From: Ignavibacteria bacterium
GTDB lineage: Bacteria > Bacteroidota > Ignavibacteria > Tepidaquicellales > OLB5
Assembly (NCBI GenBank): GCA_017303675.1
Contig: JAFLBX010000001.1
Span: 879,970-943,969, forward strand
DNA length: 64,000 nt
Direction of reading: 5' to 3'
Below are positions 54,624 to 63,273 of the stretch, piece by piece. The first letter of the stretch is position 1. Every line of letters begins with the position of its first letter. The notes below the pieces were generated by a model. That model searched no databases. It was not told the origin of the DNA and saw nothing but the letters and a program-made list of their open reading frames with translations. A program made the position numbers and the translations under genes.

Positions 54624-55075
54624 TCCAGGTTGCTGCTGTATTTTTCCTGTTTTACATTAAGGGTGAACATGTGTTCCGGGTTCTTATAACATTTTATTTC
54701 AAGTGAATTTCCGCTCGGGTCCTTAAAAAACATTGTAGCCTGTTCACCCGGCTGTCCTGCAAAACGGATAGAAGGTTCAATAATAAATTCAACATTTTCT
54801 GCATGAAGCCTGTCTGCTAATGAATGAAATTCATCCCAGGGCATTATGCAGCCAAAATGCGGTATAGGTACAATTACATGATCAACAACTCCGCAGGGGA
54901 TCGATTCGGGTACTTTTTCAGATGCATGCATAGAAAGCTGGTTACCTCCGAAATTAAAATCTACCCATGAGTCAGAGCTTCTGCCTTCTGAAAGGCCGAG
55001 TATTTCACCGTAAAATCTTCTTGTAGAAGCAAGATCTTTAACTAAAAAAGAATAGTGGAATGGATAATCAGGCAT
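54620..55075 (-). CDS. VOC (glyoxalase/dioxygenase fold) protein
   Basis: 151 residues. PFHYSFLVKDLASTRRFYGEILGL at the start and ATMFFKDPSGNSLEIKCY near 120 form the VOC fold; the metal ligands would be His8 and Glu near the C-terminus. Substrate unknown, and it lies with the DAO gene (4-base overlap), so a shared catabolic step is possible. Confidence 0.82.
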   Translation of the reverse strand: MPDYPFHYSFLVKDLASTRRFYGEILGLSEGRSSDSWVDFNFGGNQLSMHASEKVPESIPCGVVDHVIVPIPHFGCIMPWDEFHSLADRLHAENVEFIIEPSIRFAGQPGEQATMFFKDPSGNSLEIKCYKNPEHMFTLNVKQEKYSSNLE

Positions 55076-55159
55076 TGAAATTATTCAGATTAGATTTGTA
55101 TAAAAATATAAAATAATAGGAATAATATAAATCCATTTAGCGGGCTTAAAATAAAAAAA

Positions 55160-55185
55160 GGGAGCTTCTTAAAAAAGAAGATCCC
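55160..55185 (-). terminator. Terminator of the small membrane gene
   Basis: Minus strand reads GGGATCTTCTT-TTTT-AAGAAGCTCCC followed by seven T. It is 25 bases after the stop of the gene at 55210. Confidence 0.85.
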
Positions 55186-55209
55186 TTCAGCATAAAAAAC
55201 AGTACCAGT

Positions 55210-55437
55210 TTAGTTGCCTAAAACAGTTACAATTACGTTAATTACGATACCTACAGCAACTCCGACAAGTGCGAATGTGCAGGCTGATTTAGCTGCTTTC
55301 GGGTTCTTATCTTTGTTGATAAACCATAAAATAGCGCCTACCAGAGGTATACAGAAAGAAACGATCTTGAGAATCATACTCAGATCTTCGGTCTGCTGAT
55401 TTTCTGTTGGTGCAGGTGGTGGTGTTGTTGGTTCCAT
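55210..55437 (-). CDS. Small two-span membrane protein
   Basis: 75 residues: a Pro/Thr-rich start (MEPTTPPPAPTENQ), then two membrane segments (MILKIVSFCIPLVGAILWFI and FALVGVAVGIVINVIVTVL). It resembles short DUF4190-like/CD225-type proteins in Bacteroidota but with no exact match recognised. Monocistronic between a terminator and the next gene. Confidence 0.7.
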   Translation of the reverse strand: MEPTTPPPAPTENQQTEDLSMILKIVSFCIPLVGAILWFINKDKNPKAAKSACTFALVGVAVGIVINVIVTVLGN

Positions 55438-55501
55438 GATTTGATTCCTCCTTTAGATTACTTAAATATACAGCTTTATAATATAATTTATTAACATAAA
55501 A

Positions 55502-55870
55502 CTAAGTTACAGATAAGATCAAATGTCCGATCCATTGCCCCAAAAGCGCGGCAAGCGCCATGCAGGCAGCGCCTGCGGGAATTCCAGTTGCAAGCCGAAG
55601 CCAGTTATTGCTTTCACGGTTCATATAAGCCTGCGTAAGGCCGTCAACCAGTGCAGGCACCATAAGCAGGAAGATCCATAATAGACTTGGCATCCAGATA
55701 GAAAATGTAAATATCGGAAGCGCAAAGTAGCCGAGGTAAAAACCGGTACAGCGTGCGCAAACAGGGAATTGTTTTCCCTTGTAAAAAAATGAGCGCTCCG
55801 GTTTCCTGTGGCAGAAAACAAATTCAAGCTTTGTTTTCTGTTTGGGTGTATTAAGTACTGCTTCTGGCAA
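55502..55870 (-). CDS. DUF2085 membrane protein
   Basis: 122 residues with a TTG start. VFCHRKPERSFFYKGKQFPVCARCTGFYLG is the DUF2085 signature (CHRxPER and CARCTG), followed by three membrane helices. Role unknown. The Cys/His set suggests a metal site. Confidence 0.82.
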   Translation of the reverse strand: MPEAVLNTPKQKTKLEFVFCHRKPERSFFYKGKQFPVCARCTGFYLGYFALPIFTFSIWMPSLLWIFLLMVPALVDGLTQAYMNRESNNWLRLATGIPAGAACMALAALLGQWIGHLILSVT

Positions 55871-55956
55871 AAATTATGTATTTTATAGATTTAAAAATAT
55901 AAACTAATAATGCTAAAAAGTAAAATCAATGTATTTTTACAATTACCCTTAATTTA

Positions 55957-56430
55957 TTAAGGGTTGGCATCTTCCAGCTTTTTTAGCTCAATTTCTACCC
56001 AATTGCATAAAATATCTTTATCAGCCTGTGAAAGCTTTGCATCCCCGTGCAGAATCAGGTATGGCGGAAGCGGCATTTCATCAGATTTGATCTCTTCGCA
56101 GATTTCATTCAGTCTTGCTTCCTGTTTAGCGGTTGGAATTTTAGACCATTGGCTGAAGTTCATTTTTTTCCTGCCAGATGTAACATCATCCCCAACAAGC
56201 CATGAAGCCGGCGCAATTGAAGAATACCACGGCCAGATTGTATGATCGCTGTGGCAGTCATAACAGGAGCGTTTAAGAATGCTTTCAACATTAGCCGGAA
56301 CATTCATAACTTTTGTGATATGAGCCGGTGTAATTTCACTTGTTGTGGACATATCTGGCCGGTTTATGAACTGGATTATCACTAACCCCAGAATTAAAAC
56401 TATTGCTGATATTTTTAATATTTTTTTCAT
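55957..56430 (-). CDS. Heme-binding domain protein (haem_bd)
   Basis: 157 residues from ATG 56430 (a GTG two codons earlier is also possible). The N-terminal membrane segment (about 3-25) is followed by a heme-binding domain: C-Y-D-C-H-SDHTIWPWYSSIAPASW, which is the CxxCH type of the haem_bd family. A c-type heme on a periplasmic domain is expected, perhaps for electron transfer. Confidence 0.8.
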   Translation of the reverse strand: MKKILKISAIVLILGLVIIQFINRPDMSTTSEITPAHITKVMNVPANVESILKRSCYDCHSDHTIWPWYSSIAPASWLVGDDVTSGRKKMNFSQWSKIPTAKQEARLNEICEEIKSDEMPLPPYLILHGDAKLSQADKDILCNWVEIELKKLEDANP

Positions 56431-56445
56431 TATCACGAAATTAAT

Positions 56446-57657
56446 TTAAATATCCATTTCAAAAAGCTTTTTACCTGTTTTATAATCAAAACCCATAATA
56501 CCTTCGTTTTTAAGGGTTAACAATACAAGGTTACCTGAACGTTTTATATTGATCTTATCTTTAGTAAAGAACAGGCTTGAAAAAGTATCATCTTCTTCAT
56601 CAATTTTCATTTCTTCGAAAATCTCTTCTGGTTTTAAAGTCCATAATTCTTTACCTGATTTAAGGTCAACACATGAAACAAGCCTGTTTGATTTTTTACC
56701 GAGCTGATCAAGATATACAATAATTACACTTTCGCTATCCATATGGTATATGATACCTTCAAGATAGATCTTCTCACTTAATGGTGAGACGGTAATTTTG
56801 TAATATTTTTGCAAGTGGTCGTCAGTGCTTGAGTTTCGGGAAATGCTGGACTTATTATTTTCTATACTGGCTTTAGGACCTGTAGCCAGAAGCAGAATTT
56901 TGCGCGGACTGGAAGAATTATCTTCGGGAGCTAAAACAGGATAACTTATTATTGTTGAATCTTTTGTCAGTGATTTGTTGAATTCAGAATGATCTTTATA
57001 AAGTTTATCCTCTATAAAACTGTATATGCCTTCTCTGCCGTCACGAGTTTTAACCCTGATTGTAAAATCCTCTTTATCGTAGTGAGCTTCGGTTAAACCA
57101 GCGGAAAGCTGGGGAAATTTTGATTCGAACTGTTTAGTATCCATAACCTTTTCACCGGTTTCTGAATTAAATGCTTCTATACGCGGTTCATTTTCACCGT
57201 ACTCACGGGTAACTGACCAGACCTTCCCATCATGGTAAACAAGATCAATCAAGGTAATTATATCTTCGTAAGGAGTTTTAATTTTATGAAGTACTTTTTC
57301 AGTCTTAGGGTCAATTATATATGTCCATGTTTTACAGAAATAACACTCTCTACCGGTAGACGTTCTGCCAGGAGATTTAGTCGTCTGAATAAAATTAAAT
57401 GAACCGTCAGTAAGGATCCATACTTTTTCTTCGCCATCTTTAGTAGGCACAACAACTGCATCCAGAAAGCTGCCGCTTAAGCTATTGGGCATTAAAGCGG
57501 GTAATGCAAAATAATAGCCGGCAATTCCGATAATTACAAGTATAACAATTGCGCCGACTATTCCAACACAACTGAATTTGGCGCAGCCTGATTTTTTACC
57601 GTAAATTTTTCTCCCCTGGTATGTATCTGACTGGGGGTATGTTACTGGTGGTTCCAT
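56446..57657 (-). CDS. Membrane-anchored propeller-like protein
   Basis: 403 residues. A short Cys-containing N-terminus (SGCAKFSCV) and a membrane segment (about 28-55) lead to a large outside domain with PQQ-like repeats: VLHKIKTPYED, AFNSETGEKVMD, CVDLKSGKELWTLKPEE and FDYKTGKKLFEMDI. A CYFC pair lies at about 104. Similar membrane-bound propellers act in stress sensing or assembly in other bacteria, but function here is unknown. Confidence 0.7.
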   Translation of the reverse strand: MEPPVTYPQSDTYQGRKIYGKKSGCAKFSCVGIVGAIVILVIIGIAGYYFALPALMPNSLSGSFLDAVVVPTKDGEEKVWILTDGSFNFIQTTKSPGRTSTGRECYFCKTWTYIIDPKTEKVLHKIKTPYEDIITLIDLVYHDGKVWSVTREYGENEPRIEAFNSETGEKVMDTKQFESKFPQLSAGLTEAHYDKEDFTIRVKTRDGREGIYSFIEDKLYKDHSEFNKSLTKDSTIISYPVLAPEDNSSSPRKILLLATGPKASIENNKSSISRNSSTDDHLQKYYKITVSPLSEKIYLEGIIYHMDSESVIIVYLDQLGKKSNRLVSCVDLKSGKELWTLKPEEIFEEMKIDEEDDTFSSLFFTKDKINIKRSGNLVLLTLKNEGIMGFDYKTGKKLFEMDI

Positions 57658-57804
57658 TACTTTTTATATATTTAATTTTAGTAAATATATGAAAAATTGT
57701 TGAATATAAAGGTAGCTTATTAAAGAAAATTCACAGAAATTTTTTCAGCTTTGTTTTATGTATTTATCCGAAATAAACAAAAACCTGAAATCTAAAAAAA
57801 GAAT

Positions 57805-58377
57805 CTACATGAAAAACGCAAAACCAACACCAATTGAAATATCGTTAATATTTGATTTAGTTTTCTCTTTTATAAATGTGTGCCTGTATTTTAAATATGG
57901 GTTAAACATAAGCGGTTCACCGGGACCCAGCAACGCTCCAACTGATCCCTGTAAAAACCAGCCATTATTTTTTGTATCCGTAAAATAACCTGCTCCTGGA
58001 GTTGCAATAAAGCCGACAAAATCACCAGCAGCAAGAATGAAATCGTAATTATACGAAAAACGTAAATGACTTGTGTTATAGCTTCTGAAAATATAAGAAT
58101 ATTCGAATGCCAGCCTGCCGTAAGGGAAAATCCCGGCTGAGATCTCCTTTGTTAATCCGAAAAATGCCTTTTTGTCTTCAATTACAAGCAATGGATTAAT
58201 AATTGCAGCAAGATACCACGTGGCGGGTATATCAGCATTTTTGTAAGATACGGAAGGAGTTTTAAGTATTGATTTTCTGTAACAGGGTTCTTTAAATTTT
58301 AAGCTGTTTACCTGTGAATAAGAAGGCAGGATGTTTAGAAACAAGATTGAAGTAACAAGAAATAATATGATTTTCAT
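57805..58377 (-). CDS. Exported beta-barrel-like protein
   Basis: 190 residues with a signal peptide (about 1-21, ending PSYSQ). The rest alternates polar and aromatic residues and ends in YKHTFIKEKTKSNINDISIGVGFAFFM, an outer-membrane barrel ending. A small porin-like or OmpW-type protein is possible. No family recognised. Confidence 0.6.
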   Translation of the reverse strand: MKIILFLVTSILFLNILPSYSQVNSLKFKEPCYRKSILKTPSVSYKNADIPATWYLAAIINPLLVIEDKKAFFGLTKEISAGIFPYGRLAFEYSYIFRSYNTSHLRFSYNYDFILAAGDFVGFIATPGAGYFTDTKNNGWFLQGSVGALLGPGEPLMFNPYLKYRHTFIKEKTKSNINDISIGVGFAFFM

Positions 58378-58383
58378 GTCTTT

Positions 58384-58704
58384 CTAATGATTAGATACGA
58401 ATTTTAACCCTATAATTGAACTTATCAGTGTAAATATAAAAAATATTCTCCAGAAACCGGCAGGTTCACCAAGATAAAATATACCAATAAGAGCGATACC
58501 GGTTGCCCCGATACCTGTCCATATTGCATACGCCGTACCAAGCGGAATTGTTCCAAGCGCTTTATCCAGAAACAAATAGCTTAAAATTGTAAACACTATG
58601 AAAAGCACTGATGGAAGCGGTTTGGAAAAGCCTTCGGAATATTTAAGAGAAATTGCGAAGCATATTTCAAAGATCCCTGCTATTAAAAGAAATACCCAGC
58701 TCAT
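58384..58704 (-). CDS. gdx: SMR-family Gdx/SugE exporter
   Basis: 106 residues, four membrane helices. The essential E13 sits in GIFEICFAISLKYSEGFSKPLPS and GTAYAIWTGIGATG and GEPAGFWR follow, all typical of guanidinium exporter (Gdx/SugE) rather than drug-exporting EmrE. The preferred ATG at 58704 is 36 bases inside a longer open frame. No guanidine riboswitch was recognised upstream. Confidence 0.85.
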   Translation of the reverse strand: MSWVFLLIAGIFEICFAISLKYSEGFSKPLPSVLFIVFTILSYLFLDKALGTIPLGTAYAIWTGIGATGIALIGIFYLGEPAGFWRIFFIFTLISSIIGLKFVSNH

Positions 58705-58815
58705 ATAAATTTGATTAGTTTTACAAAAATAGAATATCAAAGAACAAATAGCAAAAACTAAATACCAATTTGTTTATTATACAACAGGAATATAAACAAG
58801 TATTCCGGCTTAAAC

Positions 58816-58841
58816 AAAAAAGGCGATCATTGAGATCGCCT
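58816..58841 (-). terminator. Terminator of msrA
   Basis: Minus strand: AGGCGATC-TCAAT-GATCGCCT followed by TTTTT. Ends transcription of the msrA gene, 32 bases after its stop. Confidence 0.88.
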
Positions 58842-58872
58842 GGATAAATTCTAAAATATTTTTGACGGCAGG

Positions 58873-59589
58873 TTACTTAACGTTATCTTTTAAAAGGTGG
58901 GGGAATTCTTTATAGAATTTTTTTACTTTTGGAGCTATTACCATAGAACAGTATCCCTGGTTGGGATTGTTGTTGTAATAATCCTGGTGGTAATCTTCAG
59001 CCTTGTAAAATTTATCAAAGGCTGTTACTTCGGTAACTATCGGGTCATCCCAAAGTTTTGATGCAGTTATATCTGCAATTACTTTTTCAGCATCAGATTT
59101 CTGTTTATCATTTACATAAAAAATGGCTGAGCGGTACTGTGTTCCAACATCTGCGCCCTGTTTATTAAGGGTAGTTGGATTGTGAATATGAAAGAAAACG
59201 TTTAACAATTGTTCGTAAGAAATAACCGCAGGGTCAAAGGTTATCCTTACAACTTCTGCGTGACCTGTATTGCCTTCGCATACTTCTTTGTAGGTCGGGT
59301 TGGTTGTTGCTCCGCCGGAATAACCTGATTCAACCATCTCAACTCCTTTTAGATCCTGGAAAATTGTTTCAATACACCAGAAACATCCTCCGGCAAGTAC
59401 TGCTGATTCATACTTAGTAGTATCCCGTTTATCTGCTGCTGTCATTTTTTCTCCGCTGATTTTTTTATTTTCATCTGAATTCACTGAAACTTTATCGCTT
59501 TTACCGCCTATAATTGAACATCCAGAAACTGCTGAAGTAATCAGCATTAATGCGGTAAAAAGCAAAAATATCGCTTTATTTTTAAACAT
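58873..59589 (-). CDS. msrA: Lipoprotein methionine-S-sulfoxide reductase
   Basis: 238 residues. Lipobox VSGC24 gives an outer-membrane or periplasmic lipoprotein. GGC69FWC72 is the MsrA active-site motif, with GYSGG, HAEVV, FHIHNPTT and QYRSAIF all present. It reduces S-methionine sulfoxide in exported proteins using a thioredoxin-type donor. Together with the free-Met-R reductase at 10909 both stereoisomers are covered. Confidence 0.95.
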   Translation of the reverse strand: MFKNKAIFLLFTALMLITSAVSGCSIIGGKSDKVSVNSDENKKISGEKMTAADKRDTTKYESAVLAGGCFWCIETIFQDLKGVEMVESGYSGGATTNPTYKEVCEGNTGHAEVVRITFDPAVISYEQLLNVFFHIHNPTTLNKQGADVGTQYRSAIFYVNDKQKSDAEKVIADITASKLWDDPIVTEVTAFDKFYKAEDYHQDYYNNNPNQGYCSMVIAPKVKKFYKEFPHLLKDNVK

Positions 59590-59753
59590 TATACAGCCTT
59601 TCTTAGTGATATAATTTGATAACCGAAATTAAATATGAATCGTTTCAGGGGATGATTTTGGGGTGTGACAAATCTAAAACAAACCCCCATCGGAGTATAT
59701 AACAAAACTTAAGATATTGAATAATTAACATTATTATATACCTGTAATTTTCC

Positions 59754-59779
59754 TCCCCCCTTCAAAAACGAAGGGGGGA
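59754..59779. repeat. Dispersed hairpin TCCCCCCTTC/GAAGGGGGGA
   Basis: A 10-bp perfect stem, loop AAAAAC. It lies in the 228-base gap between msrA and DUF4396, which otherwise holds two related words (GAATCGTTTCAG at 59638 and 59788). Confidence 0.7.
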
Positions 59780-59817
59780 CAACAGCTTGAATCGTTTCAG
59801 CGGGTGGATTTACTATA

Positions 59818-60282
59818 TTAATGCTGATGGCGGAAGCCTTTTTTAATGAAGATATAGTTTACAGGGAAAGCGGCAATAAAACCTGCAATTAAACCAAGCA
59901 TCATACCTAGCCAGAATATTCCATCTCCCAGGCCTGCATCCATAACACCAGGTGTATATACCTGAACCAGCACTTCAAATGTTTCCATTACAGCAATGCT
60001 TAATCCTTCTGCCACAAGCACCTGTTTGAATGCGGCTTTCCACGTGTAACCGGCTTTTTTTAGGGGAACTACCCCGAGCCCGAAACCGCCAACAAAGCCA
60101 AGTATAATTGCCAATATCATTGTTGAGTGGTTACTCATACCCAAAGCTGTACCTATTATCATACCCCCAACTTCTCCAATGCCGCAGCCAATTAAACAAT
60201 GCAGAGTTGCACTGAAAGCCAGCTTGAATGTGCCAGGACTTTCAATTGTTTGTATGTGATGATGGTTCATTGCTGTATTCAT
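59818..60282 (-). CDS. DUF4396 membrane protein
   Basis: 154 residues from ATG 60282; a longer TTG frame from 60300 exists. Five membrane segments with HCLIGCGIGEVGGMIIG and SIAVMETFEVLVQVYTPGVMDAGLGDGIFWLGM, the DUF4396 conserved blocks, and a His-rich start (MNHHHIQ). A role in metal transport is likely because of the Cys/His residues and the neighbouring metal genes, but this is inference. Confidence 0.75.
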   Translation of the reverse strand: MNTAMNHHHIQTIESPGTFKLAFSATLHCLIGCGIGEVGGMIIGTALGMSNHSTMILAIILGFVGGFGLGVVPLKKAGYTWKAAFKQVLVAEGLSIAVMETFEVLVQVYTPGVMDAGLGDGIFWLGMMLGLIAGFIAAFPVNYIFIKKGFRHQH

Positions 60283-60323
60283 TTTGTTTAATTTAATCAA
60301 TCTAAAAATTTTGAGTTGTCTTT

Positions 60324-60377
60324 AAACCCACCTCGTCTTTGCCTTCGGCAAAGCCACCCCTCCCCAGAGGGGAATTA
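60324..60377 (+). repeat. Dispersed hairpin repeat, copy E (divergent)
   Basis: AAACCCACCTCG-TCTTTGCC-TTCGGCAAAG-CCACCCCTCCCCAGAGGGGAATTAA, a divergent form of copies A-D, between the DUF4396 and barrel genes. Confidence 0.65.
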
Positions 60378-60384
60378 AGCAAGA

Positions 60385-61815
60385 TTACATATCTGCGGGA
60401 TTGAGTTTAATATATATCTGTGCTGATAGCGGATTTTTACCGTATATTGCCTGCAATTCTTTTGGTGAAAAATATATGCTTCCCTGTAAACCTATCGATA
60501 AATTTGTATTTGCAAATTGAAATAGCCTGTAATTAGTACCTAAAGTAAGCGTATTAATATCGAACCTGGTATCATGGTCAAATCCTTCAAGTGAAAGCTC
60601 ATCAGGATCCTTCTGAACAAATTCATACCTGCCGTATATTGCCAGCTTATTCAACTGCAGATTGCTTTCAAGCAAAAATGAATGCTCAGCATGCCCGTGC
60701 CCTTTATCATTGTATCCCCATGCAAATGTTGTGTTGATATTTCTTGTTGAAGTAAAGTTGTGACTGTGAATTAAAGATGCTGTTGTCCTTGTTACATCAA
60801 CACCCGGTTCAAGTGCTTCAGGTGATTTTATAAATCCTTGTGAGAACTGCAGGGCAAAATTCTTTGAGGGATTTACCGATAAGCGGTAGCTGTAAGAGTT
60901 CATATTCATTTTATCAAAACCCCAGCGTTCTTCATCGGGTTCGCTGCCTGTTAACACTGAACCTTCGAGCCTGAAAATTTTATATCGAAAGCCTAATGTA
61001 CCAACTCCGAACGTAATATGCGATGCATCCTGCCAGTGATGAGAAAGCGGTGCATCAGGATTATTGGAGCTTGATACCCTGTGCATGAATGCAACGGGTC
61101 CAAGCGCTGGTTCACCGGGATAACCGAAATAACCGGTTAAATCAATATCTTTACTCAGCCTTTGAGTATAACCAACGCTTAATTCCGCAAACAGATCATG
61201 CGGGTGCTGCCTGTTAACAAGCGGTTTACCTTCCCATGTTTCCCCTGACTGATATAGCAGCGGGTAACCATCCCCGCCTTCCGTCAGGCGGTCAAGTGAG
61301 AGCATAAGTCCGAATTTAAGTAAACCGTCTGTACCAATTTTTCTCTGTGCCATACCCATAAACCAGTTCGGTGCATCCCATTTACTTAGACCTTTAGAGC
61401 CTTCTTTAGTGATATCAGTCGATGTGTACCTTAAAAATACGCTTCCATGGAACATCAGCATCCATTTACCTGTGTGAAGCATATACCCGTTCATCGGGGA
61501 TTCATCCGGCAGCCAGCCGGTTCCTGAACCGTTTCTGTTCATAGATAGACTGAGAGAATATGAATGTGACATCGGGATATCAGACTCCATATTGTGCTGG
61601 CTGTGTTCATTCCCGTTGTTATCTTTTGTTTTGTTTTCGTTCATATCATGATGATGCTTGTGATGGGTTGTATCTGTATTCATCGTTGAATCATTAACCA
61701 TGTTGGAATCACTGTGATTCATTTTGCTGTGATCCATTGTGTTATGGTCATGCTGTGAATAAAGATCACTTAATGCAAAGATAGCTGCAAAAGCGATTAT
61801 TATTAAATTTTTCAT
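60385..61815 (-). CDS. His/Met-rich outer-membrane protein
   Basis: 476 residues. A signal peptide is followed by a His/Met/Asp-rich region (residues 20-85, words such as DHNTMDHSKMNHSD and HHKHHHDMN), the type of low-complexity copper- or zinc-binding sequence found in metal-resistance proteins. The remaining 390 residues look like an outer-membrane barrel (alternating aromatics, ending KLNPADM). In the same direction as the HMA-MauE gene, 30 bases downstream. A metal-binding or efflux-related function is likely. Confidence 0.7.
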   Translation of the reverse strand: MKNLIIIAFAAIFALSDLYSQHDHNTMDHSKMNHSDSNMVNDSTMNTDTTHHKHHHDMNENKTKDNNGNEHSQHNMESDIPMSHSYSLSLSMNRNGSGTGWLPDESPMNGYMLHTGKWMLMFHGSVFLRYTSTDITKEGSKGLSKWDAPNWFMGMAQRKIGTDGLLKFGLMLSLDRLTEGGDGYPLLYQSGETWEGKPLVNRQHPHDLFAELSVGYTQRLSKDIDLTGYFGYPGEPALGPVAFMHRVSSSNNPDAPLSHHWQDASHITFGVGTLGFRYKIFRLEGSVLTGSEPDEERWGFDKMNMNSYSYRLSVNPSKNFALQFSQGFIKSPEALEPGVDVTRTTASLIHSHNFTSTRNINTTFAWGYNDKGHGHAEHSFLLESNLQLNKLAIYGRYEFVQKDPDELSLEGFDHDTRFDINTLTLGTNYRLFQFANTNLSIGLQGSIYFSPKELQAIYGKNPLSAQIYIKLNPADM

Positions 61816-61845
61816 TTTATACTTTCTCTTTCTTGTTTTCAGTTA

Positions 61846-62595
61846 TTATATAATTAACATTACTGCTGCCATAAGCACCATCAGCAGGTCTTCTATCAGT
61901 GTAATATTAGACATTGGCAGGTTAAACACCGTACCGAGGCAAGCACACTGAATTTTCTTTTTTTCCAGAAGGCTCTTTATAACACCAATGCTGCTTATGC
62001 TCATTACAACCAAAGTAACAATTGTTGCTTCCAGTATGGCAAAGTGGAAAAGGTAAGCCAAACCCAGTGTAAGCTCTATAAACGGGTAAATGAATCCCCA
62101 GGCTAACCATTTTTTAGCTACAATGTCATATGACATGTAAGAATACGCGAAGCCTTTTAGATCAAGCATCTTAAAAAATGAAAATACCAGGAAGAACCCG
62201 CCCATAAAAAGATGCATTGCCGACATTATATTAAAGCTGCTTTTTGAAATGCCGCTCAGAAGTGTTATACCTGTCAGATATGCAAATACAAGAAATATTG
62301 GTTTGTAAGCAGTAAAAAAAGGTCGTTTTTGCTCTGGCATATCATTTACTGATTTTTCTGAATGTTTCATCTCATCATGCATACTTCCTGTTTCTTCCAG
62401 GGAATATTTACCGGCTGCAGATAAATGTTTGTTCATTACTTCTGTTGGTATATGAGCATCCATAGTAATAACAGCCTGCGGAGGATCAAGGGTTACATCA
62501 GCCTTTATAACTCCCTGGATATTATTAAGTATTGATTTTACTGAGGCTTCACATTTCCGGCATGTCATACCGTTTACCTTATATGTATGTGTCAT
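61846..62595 (-). CDS. HMA-MauE fusion membrane protein
   Basis: 249 residues from ATG 62595, preceded by AAGGAAGG. An N-terminal heavy-metal-associated domain with MTC12RKC15 (MxCxxC) is followed by a membrane part with four helices of the MauE/DoxX type; KKKIQCACLGTVFNLP near residue 200 is the conserved CxCLG. It should bind a soft metal such as copper or mercury and deliver it to, or reduce it at, the membrane. In tandem with the AraC gene upstream, 100 bases away. Confidence 0.8.
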   Translation of the reverse strand: MTHTYKVNGMTCRKCEASVKSILNNIQGVIKADVTLDPPQAVITMDAHIPTEVMNKHLSAAGKYSLEETGSMHDEMKHSEKSVNDMPEQKRPFFTAYKPIFLVFAYLTGITLLSGISKSSFNIMSAMHLFMGGFFLVFSFFKMLDLKGFAYSYMSYDIVAKKWLAWGFIYPFIELTLGLAYLFHFAILEATIVTLVVMSISSIGVIKSLLEKKKIQCACLGTVFNLPMSNITLIEDLLMVLMAAVMLII

Positions 62596-62695
62596 TTTTG
62601 TACCTTCCTTTAATTTACGATACAAAGATAGCCCGTACAAACAGGCAAAGCGTTACAGAATTTTTAAAAAGATGTATAAGATTTTATGAAAAGGG

Positions 62696-63265
62696 TTAAA
62701 CTGTGATTTTATCGATAAAATGGCGTTTTTGTTCTTTTAATTCTTTAAAATAACTGGGTGTGAAGCCAGTTATTTTTTTAAACTGGCCCGATAAATGCTG
62801 TGAGCTGCTGTAACCCAGCAGGTAAGCTATTTCACTGAGTGTAAGCTCGCCGTAAACCAAAAGCTCTTTAGTGCGCTCAATCTTTTGGGCAATAATGAAT
62901 TTTTCTATGGTAGTATTTTCAACCGATGAAAAAAGACTGCTGAGGAAAGTATACGGTTTGCCTGTAGCTTTGGAAAGATAATCAGAATAATTTATCTCAG
63001 AAGGCTTGTTGCTTTCATAAATTGACCTGATAATAAGGGTTTTTACTTCTTCTATCAGCTTTGTCCTGGAATCATCAATAAGCTCAAACCCGTTTTCAAG
63101 CAAGCTTGCCCTTAGCTTTTCAAGCTTTTCAGGTGCTATTTCTTCCGCAGGCTGCACTTCACCAAGCTGAACCGAATTATAACTGATACCAAGCTTGTTC
63201 AGCTCTTCACGAACAACCTTGATGCATCTCTGGCAGACCATATTTTTTATATAAAGTTTTTTCAT
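62696..63265 (-). CDS. HMA-AraC fusion regulator
   Basis: 189 residues. The N-terminal segment MKKLYIKNMVC11QRC14IKVV is a heavy-metal-associated-like domain (about 1-70), and the C-terminus (about 90-189) is an AraC helix-turn-helix pair with LTLSEIAYLLGYSSSQHLSGQFKKITGFTPSYFK. A metal-sensing activator of the adjacent metal genes fits this order. Known in Bacteroidota, usually beside copper efflux genes. Confidence 0.85.
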   Translation of the reverse strand: MKKLYIKNMVCQRCIKVVREELNKLGISYNSVQLGEVQPAEEIAPEKLEKLRASLLENGFELIDDSRTKLIEEVKTLIIRSIYESNKPSEINYSDYLSKATGKPYTFLSSLFSSVENTTIEKFIIAQKIERTKELLVYGELTLSEIAYLLGYSSSQHLSGQFKKITGFTPSYFKELKEQKRHFIDKITV

Positions 63266-63273
63266 ATTATTTT

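Noticed and set aside
57758-57988. Plus-strand frame of 76 residues
   Set aside because: It lies opposite the 3' end of the exported barrel gene and has no independent support.
58705-58800. Guanidine riboswitch before the Gdx/SugE gene
   Set aside because: I looked for the paired ACGR loops of the guanidine-II type and for ykkC features; none was found in the leader.
10854-60377. Hairpin repeats as a CRISPR array
   Set aside because: Copies lie tens of kilobases apart, have no regular spacing or spacers, and no cas gene is present.
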